Source: Chara braunii (Eukaryota > Streptophyta > Charophyceae > Charales > Characeae). Taken from it: DNA of 24,561 nucleotides. Each line of letters starts with the position of its first letter. Position 1 is the first letter of the stretch. A program made the translations under genes and the position numbers. The DNA is taken from assembly GCA_003427395.1 (NCBI GenBank), contig BFEA01000635.1, forward strand, positions 399,668-424,228. The letters are read 5' to 3'. Shown here one piece after another: positions 20,191 to 24,561 of this stretch. The notes under the pieces are model-generated. The model was not told the DNA's origin. It did no database searches and worked only from the letters and a program-made list of their open reading frames with translations.

Positions 20191-21719
20191 GTTTTTCCAC
20201 CGAGCAGGTACTCAGTGAGCAGATGCTAGCGCCACGCGGGCACATATCGGTGATCAGGCATGTTCATCATCCGCGTATCGACCCAGACGTCATCAGATTT
20301 GCTCAGTTTTTCAGCACGGCAAGTGTGCATGCGGCAACAGAGTTCCGATTTGTGGTGCCCAATAGCAAGGCGCAAGTGTTGGCCGAAGCATCAGCCTATC
20401 TGCGGCTCTCGACGCCAAGGACCAGCCACATTTCGACAGTTGTCTCCTTCAGCGGAGACATCACTACGGTGGATCCGAGGGCACATCCGGGGAGAGGAGT
20501 AGGTGAAATCCTGGAGTCAGTTGCTTGCACAGCGGGGGGAAAACGTCGTTAATACTAATAGTATTGACCTGGATGGCATTCGTGCTCTCCGGCAAAATCC
20601 TGCAGTATCTCTCCCTACGCTCGTCGCTTTCTCGCGTCCTCAATGAACCTTCACAGGTTCTCTACCTTCACCTTCCCCTCTGTCTTCCTTATCTTCTGGC
20701 GGTCGGCGCTCCATCCCCGTCTCTCTTTCTGCGTGCGGCCATTGACATTTCCTCTCATCAAGCCCGTACAGTGGCAGGGGTGGTGGCGAACCTATGCGAC
20801 TCTTTCTCTGTGCTTAGTCGAGATCGAACTGAAGTGGACCCGGGACAACGAGCATAATGCCATGAGCGAAGACGTGGAGTTGCTCATCATTCAAGCTTGG
20901 AGGATGGAGGCAGAGGGAGATCTGTTAGGATTCGTCTTCGGATCGGTGGAGGCGGGACATCGGCAGCCGATCGTGGGAGAGATTCTAATCCTCCTGACGC
21001 AGTTGTTGGACGATCTACCGATCGACATCATCTCGGACTGCGACGAGAGTCCGGCGCCACATATTCTTTCGCGCAGCTTGACATCGTACCTACAGTGGTC
21101 GGCGTGCTTGGAGGGCAATTGGGACAACCGTAATTACCCGTCGCATGGTAATTACCAGAACCCCGCGGAGATAATCGATATTCTTTTTTTTTATCAGGGC
21201 GAGCCGAGGTCGGAAGACGAAGAGGAAGAAGACGAGGAGGAGGAGGACGAATTGGAAGATACCCTCGAGGAGGACAAATATTATAGTGAGCATAGTGAGC
21301 ATGAGTCAGGGGGCGAAGGCAAAGAAGAAGAAGAAGAAGAAGCGGAGGAAGCAAGTGAGGGGGAAGAGGCGGGACAGACGGAGACGCAGAAAGAAGACCC
21401 TGCGGAAGCGGAGCGGCGGAGGGCAGAGATAGCGGAGGGAAAGCGGCTATTGGAGCAGTCGGTGGGAACTGATCTGCCAATTCCGGACAACCCGACTCGA
21501 GATCCGGAGCCACCGACGGAGGAAGACGAGCACCTTGCTGCTGCGATTTCGAGCGTGCCGACGCGGAGGCAACGAAGCCACTCCCCCTCCCCTTTTCCCC
21601 GTCCCTCAGTTCGAGCACGTGGCGATGCGGGGCATCGGGCTACGTCCCCGATATTATCCCACCGTCCCCTTGATTACCTCACACTCCGGCAAATCGACAC
21701 CCCGCCCTCATTTCCCTAA
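20187..21719 (+). pseudogene. Third ORF downstream of integrase, ATGA-overlapping start, Glu/Asp-rich C-terminus
   Basis: The ATG at 20187-20189 overlaps the integrase TGA as ATGA and has a G at -3. The first part is open to 20552. A region with four closely spaced stops follows (20550-20567), then the same frame reopens to a TAA at 21717-21719. In between, other frames carry coding-like pieces (for example SQLLAQRGENVVN near 20520), indicating indels. The C-terminal half is strongly acidic: about 21210-21270 and 21318-21380 are almost entirely Glu and Asp, followed by Arg/Ser/Pro-rich sequence. No transmembrane segment or known domain is recognised, so it is not evidently envelope-like. Position after pol matches the extra ORFs of some plant gypsy elements. 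Confidence 0.55.
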
Positions 21720-21780
21720 AATCCCTTCCCATTTTCTCTCCTTTACCAATTCTACGCTACTCACCTCGCCGTCGTAGTGT

Positions 21781-22152
21781 ACCCGCATCCCGCTACTCAC
21801 TGTGTCTCCCCATCTTTTTGCCTTCAGGTCCTTCTTTTCAGAACCACGTGACGGGGTTACAACGTGATCGAAGTCTACTGCACGGTCATGGGAACTATTC
21901 CCGGGTTGCGCAGATCACGAGCAATTCCGCGCGGCCTTGTTTCGCACCTTTTCAACTCTCTATCCCGATTACCTTGCTTCTCTCCCCCATGGCAGTCATC
22001 GCTTCCCGCGGATACACTGCACCATCAGGTACCTTGAGCTTCCCGGGACGGTAGCAGAGATGACGAACTTCTTGCCCGCACTTCCAAGTGAAGATCCCCC
22101 ACCCCCCACCTCTGGATTCATACTTCTTTACCCTCCTCCCTCGGGACATTAA
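21781..22152 (+). pseudogene. Coding-like stretch downstream of ORF3
   Basis: The frame from 21781 to the TAA at 22150-22152, with one stop at 21865-21867, has convincing protein composition, including DHEQFRAALFRTF, YPDYLASLPHGSHRFPR and LELPGTVAEMTNFLPALP, then a Pro-rich end. It is preceded by a splice-acceptor-like pyrimidine tract with TTGCCTTCAG at 21820-21829. It could be the final part of the third ORF, joined by splicing or separated by a frameshift. No family is recognised. Confidence 0.4.
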
Positions 22153-23035
22153 AAGCGGGTGCGAGAATCACGACGCGTCAGCAGGATGTTTCCACGCTCT
22201 TATCCTACGGTAATGACACATGTGATCTTTTGTGAAATTATGAGTCTTTCTTCTTTCTTATTCCTGGCTTTGGAGAGATATGGGTGCAAGTGGGAGCTTG
22301 CATAGGATGGAACCTCCAGGGTGTCACATACGTGACGAGCTCTTTTCCTGATAAGCGTCATCTTCTGTGCAACCAAAATTGGGGGTACATAGAAGGGATC
22401 GGGGATAAATTGTATGGTAGTCCCTCCTTCTTGGTTTTTTGACGTTTTCTTCTTGGTTCCTGGATAGAAGGGAGGCGGAGGTTATGAACTTCGGGGTAGT
22501 TGGCCCGCGCCTTAGTGAGCGCAGGGGGATAATGTCTGCTATGTCCTTTTTCTTTCTTTTTCTTTATTTTTTGACAGAAGTCCATCTTTTTTGCGCGGCA
22601 ATTGCGTGGGGAATTCAGGTTCTCGGAATTTCTTTTTGCAATTAGGACCTTAATTAGAGTAGGAAATTTGGTGCCTTGTAATTTTTGCCTGTAACAGCAC
22701 ATCGCTTCTTACTTGCACGCACTTTGCTGCACCTGGGTCTGCGCTCTATTCTCGCCGCGCCTAAATTCCAATCTCAACTGCAATTTCTTCTTGCTCTTTC
22801 TTTGCCTACGCAGATGTAACTATAATCTTCCCCTTTCTTGATATTCTTTTCCGCATCGTTGCGTGCGCTCTCCCTTCTCTATCTCATTGGCCAAATCAGT
22901 ACATAACTGGATCGAAGCGTGGAGTGAGGCTACGTCCCCCACGTCGCGGCCCAGTCATGCAGCCGTAGGCACTTCCTCCTTCCTTTCTCCTATTCTTCTT
23001 TGGCAATCCCGGTTGTTGCGTGCTGATGCACAAGC

Positions 23036-23043
23036 TATAAATT
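23036..23043 (+). promoter_or_regulatory. Candidate TATA box in repeat copy 2
   Basis: TATAAATT sits in the same context (CACAAGC before, CC after) as in copy 1. Its conservation between diverged copies is the main argument that it had a role. Confidence 0.4.
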
Positions 23044-23190
23044 CCGCAAGCGCGATTAATGAGCTCTTTAATCCGCTTGGAAGTTAGCGCGGTCGAGAGG
23101 ATCGGCTAACGAGCAGAAAAACGGTGAGCAGAGAGTCGGGCGACCCGACGAGCTGGTGCTGAGTATGCGGGGTTGACGCGTGGCCGCGAG

Positions 23191-23707
23191 CAACAGAAAA
23201 ATTCCAACGAAAAATAAAAGTTGAAAAAAAAATTCATAAAAAAAAAATCCTTCATATTTAAAAATTATCATTCCAATGTTCGTCAAATTCTAAAATTTCC
23301 AGTTTTATTTTATAACTTCCCGTCTAGATATGAGCTTTCCCTTCCAACTACATCTATTTGTTTAAGATGGAATGAAAATCTGGATGAATTTATGAAATGT
23401 TTTAATTAAATTTTCATTCTGCTACAACAAATATCTTCTAATTTATATTGGATTAACCTATTTATGACTGAAAATCCTTCCTTAGAATGATAGTCAAATA
23501 AATATATTTCATGAACTCATCCAGACTTTCATTCCATCTCTAGCATGCAGTCCAAATAAGAAGGATACCCTATTCTTCGAATGAAAGTTCGTAAGATGAA
23601 AACTTTTAAAATTGGAATGACATTTTTTTTAGATGGAATGAAAATTTAAAATTTAGATAGTAATTTTACTATAGAATGATTATTTAATTCTAGGAATTTT
23701 TCCGTTG
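23191..23707. mobile_element. 517-bp AT-rich hairpin MITE (unassigned family)
   Basis: Terminal inverted repeats CAACAGAAAAATTCC (23191-23205) and its partner, read on the minus strand as CAACGGAAAAATTCC (23707-23693), differ at one of 15 positions. Comparison with repeat copy 1 shows the empty site: removing the element and one AG (or GAG) restores collinearity, so the target duplication is 2-3 bp. Internally, 23368-23398 and 23506-23536 are near-perfect inverted copies, so much of the element can fold into one long hairpin. There is no coding capacity. The short duplication excludes hAT and Mutator; the superfamily is otherwise open. Confidence 0.85.
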
Positions 23708-23748
23708 AGGGACTGTGGCACGCGGGCGAGCCTGGCTTGCATGCTTGG

Positions 23749-24048
23749 TGTAGCGGACCTTTTGTGGGCCTGTGAGATCAGCCCCTTAGCCTGTTCTTAC
23801 AGGCGTGTGTTTTATTCGGGGCAGTCCAGTCCAGGCCGGTACCTCTGTCGGTACCAGCCAGTCCAGTCCTCCGTTGGGGTATACCCCAGCAGTTGTCGAT
23901 TTTCGTGATCATTCTACACTGGCACGATTTTGGAGTACGTGCGTTGGAGTGTTGCGTGGGAGCTGCGCTGTGCATCTCGTTCCCCCCCTTCTTCCTCCAT
24001 CTCCATCTCTATCAGCGGCGGAGCACCACACCTGGTGGGTCCGCTACA
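23749..24048 (+). mobile_element. 5' LTR (300 bp) of a second LTR retrotransposon running off the window
   Basis: The LTR begins TGTAGCGGACC and ends GGTCCGCTACA, perfect 11-bp inverted ends with the standard TG...CA. It is followed after one base by a tRNA-iMet primer binding site. It interrupts repeat copy 2 right after TGCATGCTTG, so it inserted later than that repeat. Inside is a small inverted repeat, GGTACC...GGTACC (about 23839-23855). No TATA box stands out. Neither gag-pol nor the 3' LTR lies within the window, so Copia versus Gypsy cannot be decided. Confidence 0.88.
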
Positions 24049-24049
24049 T

Positions 24050-24061
24050 TGGTATCGGAGC
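24050..24061 (+). other. Primer binding site for initiator tRNA-Met
   Basis: TGGTATCGGAGC matches the plant consensus TGGTATCAGAGC at 11 of 12 positions and starts 2 bp after the LTR end. In active elements the 3' end of tRNA-iMet anneals here to prime minus-strand DNA synthesis. Confidence 0.88.
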
Positions 24062-24561
24062 GGGAACGTTCCCCGATCCCACCCACCACCCCGTACAGCT
24101 GGGAAAACAGCAAACCCGACAGCGGGTTTTTTCGCTGTTTTTCGGGTGTTTCCCAGCGAAAACGAGGGAAAAAGCAGGCGCTTGCAAGAGGTGACACGTG
24201 GCGAAAAAAAGCAGGCGCCACCATGAGGGAAAAAACAGGCGCCTGCAGGAGGTGACACGTGGCGAAAAAAGCAAGGCCAAGGCCGCCGCACACGCGCACG
24301 CCACGTTGTCTCGCCCCGTCCGCTCTTGGATTTACATTATTAAGATCTGGGATTTTTGCCGCCGTTGGGGTTTTGAACCTAGGCTCCTGTTGGGCCATGC
24401 GCGTGCGTAAGCACCTTCATAACACACTCGCCACAGAATGTACATGGCATTGTAGCACGACACACTCGTGTTGAAGAGGTGCAGTGCTAGCTATTTACCC
24501 CGCCCCCCCTCCCCGCCAGCGAGCAGCGGCCAGCAGGGCAGCAACGGCGAGGCTGCTATTT
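24062..24561 (+). other. Leader of the second LTR retrotransposon with 61-bp repeat and G-box motifs
   Basis: No gene start is evident. Two imperfect units at 61-bp spacing share GAGGTGACACGTGGCGAAAA, starting at 24189 and 24250. Each contains a CACGTG palindrome (G-box core) next to GGCGC-rich sequence. The remainder is GC-rich and non-coding up to the window end, including a C-rich run near 24500. Confidence 0.6.

Larger units (their letters stand above)
22332..23745 (+). repeat. Long direct repeat, copy 2, interrupted by a MITE
   Basis: This is the second copy of the 2995-3928 segment in the same orientation, beginning at the same GTGACGAGCTC. It is collinear throughout, apart from a ~36-bp gap after GGGGAATTC (22610-22618), scattered substitutions and the 517-bp insertion at 23191-23707. 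The TATA-like motif is conserved at 23036-23043, and the donor-like site reads GTGAGC. The copy is cut off at 23745 by a separate LTR retrotransposon. As a 3' LTR of the gypsy element it would need a polypurine tract directly to its left; none is seen in 22290-22331. Confidence 0.7.

Noticed and set aside
21028-21618. 196-codon minus-strand frame rich in Leu and Pro
   Set aside because: It is the antisense shadow of the Glu/Asp-rich ORF3 domain.

Overview
This window looks like repeat-dense nuclear DNA from a land plant, probably an angiosperm. The reasons are: a Ty3/gypsy gag-pol whose pieces are recognisable domain by domain; an LTR followed by a primer binding site for plant initiator-methionine tRNA; a plant-type LINE tail with a zf-RVT knuckle; a tRNA-derived SINE with a T-rich end; and a hairpin MITE. 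I see no intact host gene and no rRNA, tRNA or CRISPR locus. The taxon cannot be fixed from the sequence alone.

Layout. Positions 1-2994 hold retroposon debris: a SINE-like insertion with a 17-bp target duplication (595-735), the 3' end of a LINE (851-1423), a second SINE-like copy on the minus strand (about 1553-1731), a 93-bp tandem duplication and a G-rich tract. A ~0.93 kb segment with a conserved TATA box (2995-3928) recurs in the same orientation at 22332-23745. These two copies bracket all the gypsy pieces and are either its LTRs or a duplicated promoter region. Copy 1 is followed by a perfect (AG)48 tract.

The gypsy element runs on the plus strand: gag (5479-7262), protease (7239-7502), reverse transcriptase and RNase H (7503-9762), a cysteine-rich linker with a PHD-finger-like motif (10000-10687), then a break of about 8.3 kb. 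Integrase resumes at 18967-20190. A third open frame (20187-21719) starts in an ATGA overlap with the integrase stop and ends in a Glu/Asp-rich domain; a further piece lies at 21781-22152. The element is dead: the protease Asp-Ser/Thr-Gly triad, the reverse transcriptase catalytic Asp pair and the second integrase Asp are all mutated, with several stops and frameshifts.

The 10.7-18.96 kb interruption is a composite of unknown identity. It includes an 85-bp repeat pair and unidentified acidic reading frames (15592-16387, 17266-17602). It also holds a tRNA-derived SINE on the minus strand (18126-18440). Most striking is a 1.25 kb array (12121-13370) of about 18 units of ~60 bp. Each unit is built around a constant AACTTAT loop flanked by inverted arms whose sequence differs from unit to unit while still pairing, and an ordered block of these units is repeated at ~772-776 bp.

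The right end adds two younger insertions into the copy-2 repeat: a 517-bp hairpin MITE (23191-23707) and the 5' LTR, primer site and leader of another LTR retrotransposon (from 23749 past the window end). The window is therefore a stack of nested transposons of different ages.
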